A stretch of 64,000 nt of DNA from UBA695 sp042691655. Its GTDB lineage: Bacteria; Verrucomicrobiota; Verrucomicrobiia; Chthoniobacterales; Chthoniobacteraceae. Under the pieces are notes generated by a model. The model was not told the DNA's origin and made no database searches. It saw only the letters and a program-made list of their open reading frames with translations. Made by a program: the position numbers and the translations under genes. Below are positions 18,610 through 30,276 of this stretch, in pieces (position 1 is the stretch's first letter; the number at the start of each line of letters is the position of its first letter). The DNA is taken from the NCBI GenBank assembly GCA_042691655.1, contig CP170506.1, positions 4,340,001-4,404,000 of the forward strand, written 5' to 3'.

Positions 18610-18691
18610 GGGTAGTCGTGATCCATTTGTAACGATTTGCAGCGATACCAGGATTGACTCCAGCCTTCATCCTCTTTAATCAGGGGGAGTT

Positions 18692-19900
18692 ATGAAGATC
18701 AATACCATGCGACTGCTCGACGACTGGCTGGGCAGACCCTTGTGCCTAGTCGCCACGGCCTTGGAAAAGGCGAGGAGACTTGGAGACGATGTCCCAGTCG
18801 GCCGCCGCCTGCTGGTGATCAAGCTTTCAGAGCAGGGAGCGGTGGTAATGCTGGGCGAGCCGTTCCGGCGGCTTCGGGAGGGATACGCACGGGAGAACAT
18901 CTGGTTCCTGGCGTTCGAGGAGAGCCGCCCGATCCTCAAAATCATGGACTTGGTGCCGCCGGAAAACATTTTGACGATTTCCTGCAAAAGCCTGGGAAGC
19001 TTCGTCGCGAGTACGTTTCATGCCTTGAAAAAGATCTGGAGCCTGAAGGTGGACGCGGCGCTCGATCTGGAGTTTTTCTCCCGGGCCAGCGCGCTGCTGG
19101 CGTGGCTCTCCGGAGCGCGCCGCCGGACGGGGGTGCATAGCTTTTTCGGCGCGGGACCGTGGCGCGGGGAGCTGATGACCCACCCGGTGAAGTTCAATCC
19201 CCATTTGCACATCAGCCAGATGTTCGGGGCGCTGATCGAGGCGGCCTTGCTGCCGGAAAACACGCTCCAACGGCTGGAATTTATCCCCGGGCCTGTGGCG
19301 CCGGTCAAAGAATGCTTCGAGCCCACGGCGGAGGAGGAGGTGCTGGTGGAGGCGCTCGTGAGGGAATGCGGCGGGCAGCCGGGGGAGACGCTCGTTCTGC
19401 TCAACGCCAATACGAGCGACCGCGAGCTCATCCCGCTGCGCCGGTGGGACGAACAAAACTACGCCGAGCTGGCCCGGCAAATCCTGGCCCGTTTTGGCCA
19501 GGCGCGGGTGCTGCTCACTGGCGGCCCGGGGGAAGCCGGGGCCGTTGCCGGGCTGGAACGGGCCGTCGGGTCCGGGCGCTGCCGCTCCGTGGCAGGCCGG
19601 ACGACGCTGCGCGAGCTGATGACGCTTTACCGGCGCTCGGCGCTGATGGTGACCAACGACAGCGGCCCGGCGCACTTCGCGGCGCTCACCGGCATGCCGG
19701 TGGTGGTGCTTTTCGGCCCCGAGACGCCGCAACTCTGGCGTCCGCTGGGCAAGGAAGTCCGCGTGATCTGCCGCGGGCTGGCGTGCAGCCCCTGCTTCAG
19801 CATTGAAAACGGCCGCCGGAGCGGTTGCCGCCGCAATGCCTGCATGGACATGACGCCCGGCGAGGTGATGGGCGCGGTCACGGCGTTGCTGGAACAATAG
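18692..19900 (+). CDS. GT9-family heptosyltransferase-like glycosyltransferase
   Basis: A 402-residue protein with the two Rossmann-like domains of ADP-heptose:LPS heptosyltransferases. The N-terminal RRLLVIKLSEQGAVVM and the C-terminal VTNDSGPAHFAALTGMPVVVLFGPE motif are typical, and a cysteine-rich end (CRGLACSPCFS, CRRNACM) matches many GT9 members outside Proteobacteria. A good Shine-Dalgarno (GGGGAG) precedes the ATG. It sits between nagB and a convergent GT39-type gene, so it probably takes part in making a surface glycan. The donor sugar is not determined. Confidence 0.87.
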   Translation: MKINTMRLLDDWLGRPLCLVATALEKARRLGDDVPVGRRLLVIKLSEQGAVVMLGEPFRRLREGYARENIWFLAFEESRPILKIMDLVPPENILTISCKSLGSFVASTFHALKKIWSLKVDAALDLEFFSRASALLAWLSGARRRTGVHSFFGAGPWRGELMTHPVKFNPHLHISQMFGALIEAALLPENTLQRLEFIPGPVAPVKECFEPTAEEEVLVEALVRECGGQPGETLVLLNANTSDRELIPLRRWDEQNYAELARQILARFGQARVLLTGGPGEAGAVAGLERAVGSGRCRSVAGRTTLRELMTLYRRSALMVTNDSGPAHFAALTGMPVVVLFGPETPQLWRPLGKEVRVICRGLACSPCFSIENGRRSGCRRNACMDMTPGEVMGAVTALLEQ

Positions 19901-19912
19901 CCACTTGCACCC

Positions 19913-21535
19913 CTATGGTTTGGGCGCGATGAGGCTCTCCTTGAGCTCGTCCGGGAGGCGGGGCATGCGCTTGTAGACGATGATGCCCCAGGCTCCGTCG
20001 TCGCCAGGCTCTCTGCCGAAGTTGCGCAGGAAGATCTCGGGCCGGTAAAGGTCCCGGGAGTAGGCGGTCAGCGCCTCGATCTGGAGGTAGCGGCTTTTCT
20101 CCTGCTTGCGGGCGCTGATTTTCTTCTTCATGAGGGGCAGGTTGCGCGGCCCGAAGACCAGGAGGTAATCCGGGTCTTCCTCGTAGGCGAAGTTGATGGG
20201 GGCGAGGTCTTTGAACTGCCCCTCGGCGGGCCGGTCGAGCTGCCAGGCGTAGACGGCCTTGGGGGCGTGGTAAATCAGCGGCCCGGTCATGTAGGAAGGC
20301 ATGACGTAGATGGATTCGCCCTCTTTGAGGTGGCTGTTGATCCAGGCCGACGCGACGGCATACGGGTCCTCGGGTTTGCGGAAAAGCTCCTGGTAGAAGA
20401 GGACGATGCCGGAGTGGAAGCCGGTCGGGAGGAACATCCCGCCGTTGAGGACGTTGGTGAAGAAGACTGCCGAGCCGAGCATGAGGATCTGCCCGGGCAT
20501 GTTGGCCCCCAGGAAGGCCAGGGTGCGGGCGCCGATGAAGATCCCCAGCGGGATGAGCGGCAGGCAGTAGCGGATGTCAGAGGCGTTGGTGTCCTGGATG
20601 CTCTGGGGAGAAAAAATCGTGGTGCCCACGAAAAGCACGGCAAAGGCCAGCAGGGCCCGCCGGAGCCATCCGTCCTTCATGCGCCAGGCGATCACGGCCC
20701 CGATGAGCAGCACCCCGGCGGCGTAGAATTCATTGGCGTTGGTGTCCCGCAGGTTCCACCAGAGCAGGGTCAGTTTTTCCCCAAGGGGAGAGGGGGCGCG
20801 GTTGGCGGCGAACTCTGTGGTAAGCGGGTTCCAGATGGAGACGATCACCCCGCCCAACGCGGCCACGGGCGGGATGGTCCAGGCGAAATCGGCCTTGGAA
20901 ATAGTGATCCGCCCCCGGGCAAAAACGAGGTAATCGGCCACGAGGCAGAGGTAGATGGCGATGAAGTTGATGTAGTTGGATGCCAGCAGCACCAGCGAGA
21001 CCAGCACCCATAGGAGGCGTTGCCAGGCCGTCCCCCGCCAGTGGAGGTAGAGGTAGGCCAGGGCGGTACTGGTGAAAAGGACGGGGCCGTAGTAGCGGCA
21101 GTTCCGCGAGAAGAGGTAGAGCGATACGTTGCAGAGGATGGCGATGCAGGTTAAGAGCCACATCGTCCGGCTGGCGTCGTCCCGGTGCAGCCACCAGAGC
21201 ATCAGGGCCACGGTGGCCAGGCCAAAGAGTGCGAAGGGGAAGCGGACCGCGGCCGGGCTGTCGCCGAAAAGCGCCATCGCCCCGGCGGCCAGGTAGGAGC
21301 TCAAGGGCGGGGTCACGCGGTCGCGCAGGTTTTTGAGCACCACGCCGTTGCGGTAGGCGTAGAGATTATGCCCCACGATGGTGCTGGTATCGCCGGTGGC
21401 CAGAATCCCCTTGGCATGGATGGCAGTAGCCGCTTCGTCGTCCCAGAGGGAGTAGTGGCCAAGCTGGAAAAAGAGGGCAAACCCGGCGATGAGCAGGGTA
21501 ACGGCGGCGATAAGGATCCGGAAGGAGTGATTCAC
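19913..21535 (-). CDS. GT39/ArnT-like membrane glycosyltransferase (paralogue 2)
   Basis: A protein of about 540 residues, paralogous to the one at 15691-17349. It carries LGHYSLWDDEAATAI after the first membrane helix, about ten further helices and a soluble C-terminal domain. The start is uncertain: no ATG lies near the first helix, so GTG 21535 (VNHSFRIL) is chosen; the only ATG in frame, 21682, would overlap the divergent gene's start and add an odd basic segment. It converges on the GT9 gene with 12 bases between stops. Likely a polyprenyl-phosphate-sugar dependent transferase of the inner membrane; acceptor unknown. Confidence 0.8.
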   Translation of the reverse strand: MNHSFRILIAAVTLLIAGFALFFQLGHYSLWDDEAATAIHAKGILATGDTSTIVGHNLYAYRNGVVLKNLRDRVTPPLSSYLAAGAMALFGDSPAAVRFPFALFGLATVALMLWWLHRDDASRTMWLLTCIAILCNVSLYLFSRNCRYYGPVLFTSTALAYLYLHWRGTAWQRLLWVLVSLVLLASNYINFIAIYLCLVADYLVFARGRITISKADFAWTIPPVAALGGVIVSIWNPLTTEFAANRAPSPLGEKLTLLWWNLRDTNANEFYAAGVLLIGAVIAWRMKDGWLRRALLAFAVLFVGTTIFSPQSIQDTNASDIRYCLPLIPLGIFIGARTLAFLGANMPGQILMLGSAVFFTNVLNGGMFLPTGFHSGIVLFYQELFRKPEDPYAVASAWINSHLKEGESIYVMPSYMTGPLIYHAPKAVYAWQLDRPAEGQFKDLAPINFAYEEDPDYLLVFGPRNLPLMKKKISARKQEKSRYLQIEALTAYSRDLYRPEIFLRNFGREPGDDGAWGIIVYKRMPRLPDELKESLIAPKP

Positions 21536-21672
21536 GGGCGGGAAGACAACTACGTCTATCTTTTCCAGGCTTTCCAGAAAAAACCAGCAAGATTTGCAGG
21601 GCGACCGGGCGCGCACGGCCCCGCCGCCCGGGGCAAGGCCGGGCCGCACCCCGCCCGCGATGCTTTGGGTGC

Positions 21673-22371
21673 ATGAAGGCAAGCGGCATTTTGGCGGCGT
21701 TGGCGCTGGCGGCGGCGGGGAGCGGGGCCCTGGCCGACGTCGTGGTGGTCCAGAGCGTGGAGCAGACCGGCAAACCTTACCTGGCGACCCAGGTGACGCT
21801 CAAGGTCAAGGGGCCCAAAATCCGGGCCGATCTGGGGCCGGAGACGACCATCATCATGGATACCGCCTCGGGGGCGACGATCACGCTGCGCCATCCGCAG
21901 AAGACGGCCCTGGAGATCGACGCCGCGGCCACCCGCCAGCTGATGAACCAGGCGGAGAACCTTCGCGGCGCGACGGAGATTGGCAAGGCCCAGCTCCAGC
22001 CCGCGGGCAAGGGCGAGACCATCGCGGGCCGCGAGACCCGGCGCTACACGGTGCAAACGGCCGCCATCAAGATGACGTGGTGGCTGGCGGACAAGTCCGG
22101 CGAGCACGATCCGCTGGCGGAGGTATTCGAGACGCTTCAGAAAGCCCCGATGGTCCGGCTCGCGGGGGGACTCTCCGGCCTGCCGGGGGGCGACGAACTG
22201 CCCGGGCTGCCTGTAAAAACGGAGCTGCTCACCCCGGACGGCCGCACGATTACGACCACGCTCCTTTCGGTGCAAGAGGGACCGCTCGACGCTATCGACT
22301 TTGCCGCGCCCGCGAGTTATCGTCGGCTTACCGGACCGGTTTTCGGCCCGGCCCCCTCTGCCGCCCCATGA
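21673..22371 (+). CDS. Secreted DUF4412-like protein
   Basis: A 232-residue protein with a signal peptide (about residues 1-21, ending ALA). The mature part is beta-rich (TLKVKGPKIRADLGPETTII, TITLRHPQKTALEID, GRETRRYTVQTAAIKMTWWLA) and recalls DUF4412/LolA-like periplasmic proteins that may bind lipids or hydrophobic ligands. Its TGA stop overlaps the ATG of the response regulator gene by the ATGA arrangement, so the two are translationally coupled. That pairing is unusual, and a role in envelope sensing is possible but unproven. Confidence 0.7.
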   Translation: MKASGILAALALAAAGSGALADVVVVQSVEQTGKPYLATQVTLKVKGPKIRADLGPETTIIMDTASGATITLRHPQKTALEIDAAATRQLMNQAENLRGATEIGKAQLQPAGKGETIAGRETRRYTVQTAAIKMTWWLADKSGEHDPLAEVFETLQKAPMVRLAGGLSGLPGGDELPGLPVKTELLTPDGRTITTTLLSVQEGPLDAIDFAAPASYRRLTGPVFGPAPSAAP

Positions 22372-22928
22372 AAATCATTGTAGCCGAAGACGACCCCATC
22401 ACCCGCGAGATTATCGTCAAAATCCTCAAGAACCTGAACCACGAAGTCCGAGCCTACCCCTCCGGCGATGAAGCCTGGGCGGCGAATGAAGCGGACCCGG
22501 CGGAAGTGCTCTTCTCCGACTGGGTCATGCCGGGCCTGGACGGCCTGGAGCTCTGCAAGCGCCTCCGGCACAAACAGTCGAAGACTTACACCTACTTCAT
22601 CCTCGCAACGGGCGGGCGCACCTCCAACGAGGACCACGACGCGGCGGTGCGGGCCGGGGTGGACGATTTCCTGCTCAAGCCGATCAACCCCGACGAGGTG
22701 TGGCGGCGGCTGTTCGTGGCCCGGCGTTTCCTGGACTTCACCCGGCACCTGCGGCGCGTCCGGGCGCTCCTGCCCGCCTGTTCGGTGTGCAAGAAAATCC
22801 GCGACGACAACGCCTACTGGCACGACTTCGAGGCGTACATCCAGGACCAGCCCGACACGGACGCCGATACGTTCATTTGCCCCGATTGCCAGCACGCCCA
22901 GGAAGAGGCGGCGGCGAAACACCGGTAG
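22368..22928 (+). CDS. Response regulator with C-terminal Cys4 motif
   Basis: A 186-residue protein. Residues 1-120 form a receiver domain with the acidic pair Asp8-Asp9, phosphoacceptor Asp51 (FSDWVMPGLDG) and Lys104 (LLKPINPDE). No DNA-binding domain follows. Instead a short tail holds CSVCKKIRDDNAYWHDFEAYI and, 30 residues later, CPDC, giving Cys138, Cys141, Cys171 and Cys174. This pattern is known from many receiver proteins and may bind zinc. No histidine kinase is next to it. ATGA overlap with the secreted protein gene upstream. Output mechanism unknown; protein-protein signalling is likely. Confidence 0.88.
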   Translation: MKIIVAEDDPITREIIVKILKNLNHEVRAYPSGDEAWAANEADPAEVLFSDWVMPGLDGLELCKRLRHKQSKTYTYFILATGGRTSNEDHDAAVRAGVDDFLLKPINPDEVWRRLFVARRFLDFTRHLRRVRALLPACSVCKKIRDDNAYWHDFEAYIQDQPDTDADTFICPDCQHAQEEAAAKHR

Positions 22929-22946
22929 AGGCTGGGATTCTTCCCA

Positions 22947-24332
22947 TCAAGGCCGAGCGGCGGGGTAGCGCCAGACCCAGTCGCCTTGGTCGAGATCGTG
23001 GCAGCCTTGGTCGTTCGGCACGGCTCCGTGGTCGTCCACGCCATTCCAGCCAACGGAGTAGAGAGTGAAAAGGCCGTCAGCGGTGCGCTCGTAATGGAGC
23101 GGCTGGCCTGTGATGATGTCCCAGGGGAGGCGGTCGATGAATCGTGGCACCAAGGTTTCGAGCTTCTTGGGATATTCCCCGTTGGCCAGCCGGTAGCGCT
23201 CCAAGGCGCAGCCAATGCGGGCTTCGTCCACGGCGGTTTGGGCATAAGCAATTTTCTTAAAGCCGTTATTCAACGCGGGAATGGCCAGTTCAAAGAGGAA
23301 TGTGTAGGGGCGCAGCCAAATCGGGTTGCTCCAAATCGGGGCGTTTTCATCAACCGGGGGCATCACCGGCGGAAGCGCCTGCGGTGAAATGACGCGGGAG
23401 GCCGGGTCCAATAAGGGAAAAAACCGTTCCTCATAGAAACGCGATAGGGCGAGGATGTTTTGATACAAAACATTCCGCGCCAGTTTCCAGTAGCCGGAGA
23501 GTTGGGTTTGGCAGGCCGCGATTGCAAAGGCTCTCTCCCCTTTCATCCCGCGGAGCCCAGAGGCCAGAAGGTCCGTCTGCACCAGCATTTGCTGGATTTC
23601 GACAAGTTGGCTGTCATTCCAGCGGTGTGTGGCCAGCCCTTCCCAAACGGGCTGAAGATCAGCGCAAACCATGGAGACTTCCATCATCAGAGACATCAGC
23701 GACGGGGGTTCGCTGGCGGCTTTGGAGATGCCAAAGAGCGTTTTCACATCCTCCAGCGCCAGGCTGGACTGGCCTTGATCCAGTCGGGCTGTGGCACGCA
23801 GCGAAAAGATTTGGGTGGCTCGCCGCAGAGGAAGATAGAGGTGGAAATACCGCATTTCGAGAGAAATGGGAAGTTGGGCAAAAGGACGGCGGCTGGCTTG
23901 CGATATCTCATCCAGTTCCGGGTCGATTGCCTTCAGCGCCACCAAGGAGTCGGCGCCGAGGTGTTCCGCCCACGCTTTCTGGTCCACGCTTACCCCGTCA
24001 GCCCATTTTCCCAGCCGTGGCCAGTTCTCGCCGCCCCACGGGTCGAACCGCTCCAGTCGTTTTTGAACGGCAGCGGCTGCATTCGTATCTGTAACCACCG
24101 GCTTCAAGAGCGGGGTCATGTAGAAATTCTGCTCGTCCGGGACGGCGGGTTCGGCAAACGCCGCCAAGTCGAACCGTTCGCCCCGGGCCTCGGCCTGGCG
24201 CTTGTAGCGATCCCAAAGCCACTTTGCCCGAATATTCTCCTCCGCGATGACCAGGAGCCCTATTGCCACCAGCGCAATGGCAGCCAAAAACACCCGACTC
24301 GTGATTTTCCAGAAAAGGCTGCGTTTCTTCAT
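22947..24332 (-). CDS. Membrane-anchored protein with pseudopilin-like C-terminal motif
   Basis: A 461-residue protein of unknown function. A single N-terminal hydrophobic helix follows MKKRSLFWK. The rest is mostly helical (many Leu/Ala segments, residues 120-330). The last 80 residues contain ALERYRLANGEYPKKLETLV, then PWDIITGQPLHY and LYSVGWNGVDDHG, a pattern close to the C-terminal beta part of GspG major pseudopilins, where these residues bind calcium. Such hybrid proteins occur in Verrucomicrobiota and Planctomycetota. ATG 24332 is chosen because the signal-anchor begins there; the longer frame to 24413 has no hydrophobic start. Convergent with the response regulator gene. Confidence 0.65.
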   Translation of the reverse strand: MKKRSLFWKITSRVFLAAIALVAIGLLVIAEENIRAKWLWDRYKRQAEARGERFDLAAFAEPAVPDEQNFYMTPLLKPVVTDTNAAAAVQKRLERFDPWGGENWPRLGKWADGVSVDQKAWAEHLGADSLVALKAIDPELDEISQASRRPFAQLPISLEMRYFHLYLPLRRATQIFSLRATARLDQGQSSLALEDVKTLFGISKAASEPPSLMSLMMEVSMVCADLQPVWEGLATHRWNDSQLVEIQQMLVQTDLLASGLRGMKGERAFAIAACQTQLSGYWKLARNVLYQNILALSRFYEERFFPLLDPASRVISPQALPPVMPPVDENAPIWSNPIWLRPYTFLFELAIPALNNGFKKIAYAQTAVDEARIGCALERYRLANGEYPKKLETLVPRFIDRLPWDIITGQPLHYERTADGLFTLYSVGWNGVDDHGAVPNDQGCHDLDQGDWVWRYPAARP

Positions 24333-24441
24333 GATGATCCAGCCCCTTTTTCTACCCTCCGCTGCCTGTTGTCCATCCCGATCGCCGCCACAAACTCCCC
24401 TTTCCATTTCCATTGAACCCAGTTAGTTTCACCCCCACCCG

Positions 24442-25230
24442 ATGGAGAAAGATTACAAAGTCAAACTCGAGGTTTTTGAGGGGCCGCTCGACCTGCTTCT
24501 ATTTTTGATCAAGCGGGACGAGATCGACATTTACGATATCCCCATCGAGCACATTACCAGCCAGTACCTGGAGTATCTGGAGGCGTTCCAGGAGCTGGAT
24601 CTCGATATCGCGGGCGAGTTCGTGCTGATGGCGGCTAACCTCATCTACATCAAGAGCCGCAGCCTGCTGCCCGTGCAGGACCGGGGGGAGGAAGAGGAGG
24701 AGGAAGAGGCCGATCCGCGCTGGGAACTGGTGCGCCAGCTTCTCGAATACAAGAAATTCAAGGAAGCCTCCATGCGCCTGGGCGAGATGGAGGCCAATCA
24801 GTCGGCGCTCTTTCGCCACATTCCCGAGGTCCCGAATACGGAACCGGAGCGGCCGATTGGCGAGGTGAGCATTTTCGACCTGATCAATGCGTTCCAGAAG
24901 ATCCTCAAAAGGACCGTTAAAAAGGAGCATATCCGGGAGATTTTCGAGGAGAATTTCACGGTTTCGGACAAGATCGAGTGGGTCCTCAAGCTGACGGCCT
25001 CGGGCAAGCGCCTGACGCTCTCGAGCATTCTGGAGGGGACGGTTTCGCGCACGGAGGTGGTGGTGACGTTCCTGGCGATTCTGGAGCTGATCCGCTTGAA
25101 GCAGCTCGCGATCCGGCAGGACGAGCCGTTTGCGGAGATCGAGATTCGCCGCCGCGAGGACGCCCCGGAGAGCCCGCACTTTATTTCGACGACGCCCAAG
25201 CCGTTCAAGGAAGCGGCGGAGGAGGAATAG
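24442..25230 (+). CDS. scpA: Segregation and condensation protein A
   Basis: A 262-residue kleisin. The N-terminal KLEVFEGPLDLLLFLIKRDEIDIYDIP is diagnostic (shown here by its start KLEVFEGPLDLLLFLIKR), followed by AGEFVLMAANLIYIKSRSLL and the acidic linker EEEEEEAD. The C-terminal winged helix contacts the SMC head. It works with Smc and ScpB in chromosome condensation. No scpB or smc lies next to it. The downstream small membrane protein gene begins 33 bases after its stop, so co-transcription is possible. Highly confident. Confidence 0.95.
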   Translation: MEKDYKVKLEVFEGPLDLLLFLIKRDEIDIYDIPIEHITSQYLEYLEAFQELDLDIAGEFVLMAANLIYIKSRSLLPVQDRGEEEEEEEADPRWELVRQLLEYKKFKEASMRLGEMEANQSALFRHIPEVPNTEPERPIGEVSIFDLINAFQKILKRTVKKEHIREIFEENFTVSDKIEWVLKLTASGKRLTLSSILEGTVSRTEVVVTFLAILELIRLKQLAIRQDEPFAEIEIRRREDAPESPHFISTTPKPFKEAAEEE

Positions 25231-25262
25231 TTTCAGGCTTACCTGAAAACACGGAAGTTTTT

Positions 25263-25706
25263 ATGAATGCTAAAATCAAATCCACGCTATTTGCGGCCTT
25301 CCTGGTGGTGACGAATTGGCACTGGACCCGCACGGTTGTTCATAACCACAACCACAGCAGTACAACGGTCAATTTGGCTGGCGCGGGAATTGGGGTTGTC
25401 ATCTGCATTGTTGGGCTCATCGTCTATTCCCGCCGACTCTACCGATTGCTGCGCGATTTATTGGATCGGGGCACCCGGGTTCCAGCGAAAGTGAAGTTTG
25501 TTTCCGCAGGTCCGATGTTTATTCTTTTTCTTTTATTCCTGCTTCCAAGCTACAGCCGTACTTCTTCGATACCTGCCGGAGAAATTACCACAACGACCAC
25601 GTTTGGCTATGGATCAGGGGCCAGCGGTTTTCTGATCATCCTGGCTGTCTTGCTCTTGACCGTTTACCAGTTTTACCGTGGTTTGAAGGAATACGCTGAG
25701 CCGTAG
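25263..25706 (+). CDS. Small hypothetical membrane protein
   Basis: A 147-residue protein that I do not recognise. It has an N-terminal hydrophobic segment (LFAAFLVVTNW), a second one (GIGVVICIVGLIVY), a third (MFILFLLFLLP) and a fourth near the C terminus (FLIILAVLLLTVY), with a His/Asn-rich loop HNHNHSS between the first two. The ATG at 25263 has no good ribosome site but lies 33 bases after scpA. It stops 5 bases before the convergent uvrA end. Function unknown; the base composition is lower in GC than its neighbours, so recent arrival is possible. Confidence 0.65.
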   Translation: MNAKIKSTLFAAFLVVTNWHWTRTVVHNHNHSSTTVNLAGAGIGVVICIVGLIVYSRRLYRLLRDLLDRGTRVPAKVKFVSAGPMFILFLLFLLPSYSRTSSIPAGEITTTTTFGYGSGASGFLIILAVLLLTVYQFYRGLKEYAEP

Positions 25707-25711
25707 GCCGT

Positions 25712-28627
<2,916 letters not shown>

Positions 28628-28692
28628 TTTGCTGGATTGGTGGAAATTATCACAAAAGCACAACCTCTAGCCCAGCTCCAGAGCTATCTTCC

Positions 28693-28944
28693 ATGAGCAA
28701 CGAATCTGTCACTTTTACATCCGAGGAATGGATGGACTTCCGCCAAAGATACAGCACGGTAAAGCACTCGCTGAACAATGCCCTGGCGGTGTTCATGGCC
28801 TTGGCGGAACTGGCCCAGCGCAATCCCGAGAATTTCGAGAAACTGGCGAAGTCGGTCTGCACCCGCGGGCCGGAAATCGCTGCGTTGATCCAGGAATTCA
28901 CGGTCTACCTCGATTCCAAGGGCCCGCCATCCCCCTTGAGGTAG
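28693..28944 (+). CDS. Small all-helical protein with H-box-like motif
   Basis: An 83-residue protein. Its centre reads VKHSLNNALAVFMALAELA, similar to the H-box (HDLNNALAVI type) of histidine kinase dimerisation domains, followed by a second predicted helix (EIAALIQEFTVYL). There is no ATPase domain. It could be a stand-alone phosphotransfer or DHp-like helical hairpin, or merely a helical protein with chance similarity. ATG 28693 is chosen; the frame can extend to 28612, but that part overlaps uvrA's start region. Divergent from uvrA, with no kinase nearby. Confidence 0.55.
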   Translation: MSNESVTFTSEEWMDFRQRYSTVKHSLNNALAVFMALAELAQRNPENFEKLAKSVCTRGPEIAALIQEFTVYLDSKGPPSPLR

Positions 28945-29041
28945 GCGAGGGCCCCAAAACGAAGTTTTCGGCACGGACGCCTTGTTTTCCTCTTCGCCGG
29001 GGAAAACCGCGAGGGGTTTTTGCGCCCCCCCCGATCCCGCG

Positions 29042-30112
29042 CTAATCCATCCGGAGGACGGCCTTGATGGCCCGGCCCGACTCGGAATCGGCGAAGGCGC
29101 GGTTGATTTCGCTAAACGGATAGACGCGAATGAGCCGGTCGATGGGGAAGCGCCCGGCTTGATAATACCGGATCATTTTCGGGATGAATACCTGGGGAAC
29201 GGCGTCGCCCTGGATGATTTCGACCATCCGCTGGCCCGGCTGGAGGCGCGAGGCGTCGGCCCCGGGCACGGCGATATTGGCCAGCGCGCCGCCGGGGGCG
29301 AGGGTTTCGATGGCCACGTCAAACACCCCGGGCTCGCCGGTAATTTCCAGGGCGTAATCGACCCCGCCGGGGACGATTTTCCGGAGCGCCCCGGCCAGGC
29401 GTCCGTTGGAAAGCAGCGCGTGGGTGGCCCCCAGCTCGCGGGCCAGCCGCAGCCGGGCGGGCCGGAGATCGACGGCGATGATGACCCCGGCTCGGGCGAT
29501 CCGCGCGGCCATCACGGCGGCGAGCCCCACGGAGCCCGCGCCAAAAATCGCCACGCTGGAGCCGCGCCGGACGCGCAGGGAATTCAGGATGGTCCCCGCG
29601 CCGGTCTGGAAGCCGCAGCCGAGGGGGGCGAGGAGTTCGAGCGGGAGCGTTTTGGGCACTTTCACGGTGTTGCGGGGCGTGGCCAGGGCATAAGTGGCGA
29701 AGGAGGACTGGCCGAAAAAGTGGCCCCGGGCGCCGTGGTAGGCGTTGGAGCCGTCGAGGCGCTCGCCGTCGAAGTTCAGCTCCCAGAAGCGCGCGCAATG
29801 GGCCGGGGAGCCCCGGCGGCAGGCGGCGCAGCGCCCGCAGGATTGATAGGAAAGGACGACGTGGTCGCCCGGCCGCAAGCCGCGAACCCGCGCCCCGGTC
29901 TGCTCGACGACCCCCGCCCCTTCGTGACCGAGGATCTGCGGCAGGCCGCCGCTGCTGGACCCGGCAAAGCCGATATCGGTGTGGCAGATGCCGCACGCGG
30001 CGATGCGCACGAGCAGTTCACCGGGCCTGGGAGCGTCGAGCCCCACCGGTTCCATGCGAAAGGCCCGGGCCGAACCGGGATCGCGCGCCAAAGCTGCCTG
30101 AATGGTGATCAT
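29042..30112 (-). CDS. Zinc-dependent alcohol dehydrogenase (MDR family)
   Basis: A 356-residue medium-chain dehydrogenase. The GroES-like domain has the catalytic zinc cysteine in CGICHTD, GHEGAGVVE with the Glu ligand, and four structural zinc cysteines in CGRCAACRRGSPAHC. The Rossmann domain carries VAIFGAGSVGLAAVMAA; an acidic VDLRPARL at the end of the second strand favours NAD. Closest in style to aryl/benzyl alcohol dehydrogenases. ATG 30112 (MITIQAAL) matches the family start; the frame extends 13 residues further without similarity. It stands alone, so the physiological alcohol is unknown. Confidence 0.9.
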   Translation of the reverse strand: MITIQAALARDPGSARAFRMEPVGLDAPRPGELLVRIAACGICHTDIGFAGSSSGGLPQILGHEGAGVVEQTGARVRGLRPGDHVVLSYQSCGRCAACRRGSPAHCARFWELNFDGERLDGSNAYHGARGHFFGQSSFATYALATPRNTVKVPKTLPLELLAPLGCGFQTGAGTILNSLRVRRGSSVAIFGAGSVGLAAVMAARIARAGVIIAVDLRPARLRLARELGATHALLSNGRLAGALRKIVPGGVDYALEITGEPGVFDVAIETLAPGGALANIAVPGADASRLQPGQRMVEIIQGDAVPQVFIPKMIRYYQAGRFPIDRLIRVYPFSEINRAFADSESGRAIKAVLRMD

Positions 30113-30276
30113 CCCGGCCCTTATCGTGCGCCGGAGGCTTTCCGGGGGCAATCCGAATATGCTCGCGGCGAATTCTCCTCGCCGGGCACCGGGCGGGCCG
30201 CTACGATCCCTGGAAAATTGCGCGAATTTTCTCTCGCAACCCGCCCTTCGGGAGAAACCCCGGGGGCGTCCCCAAG

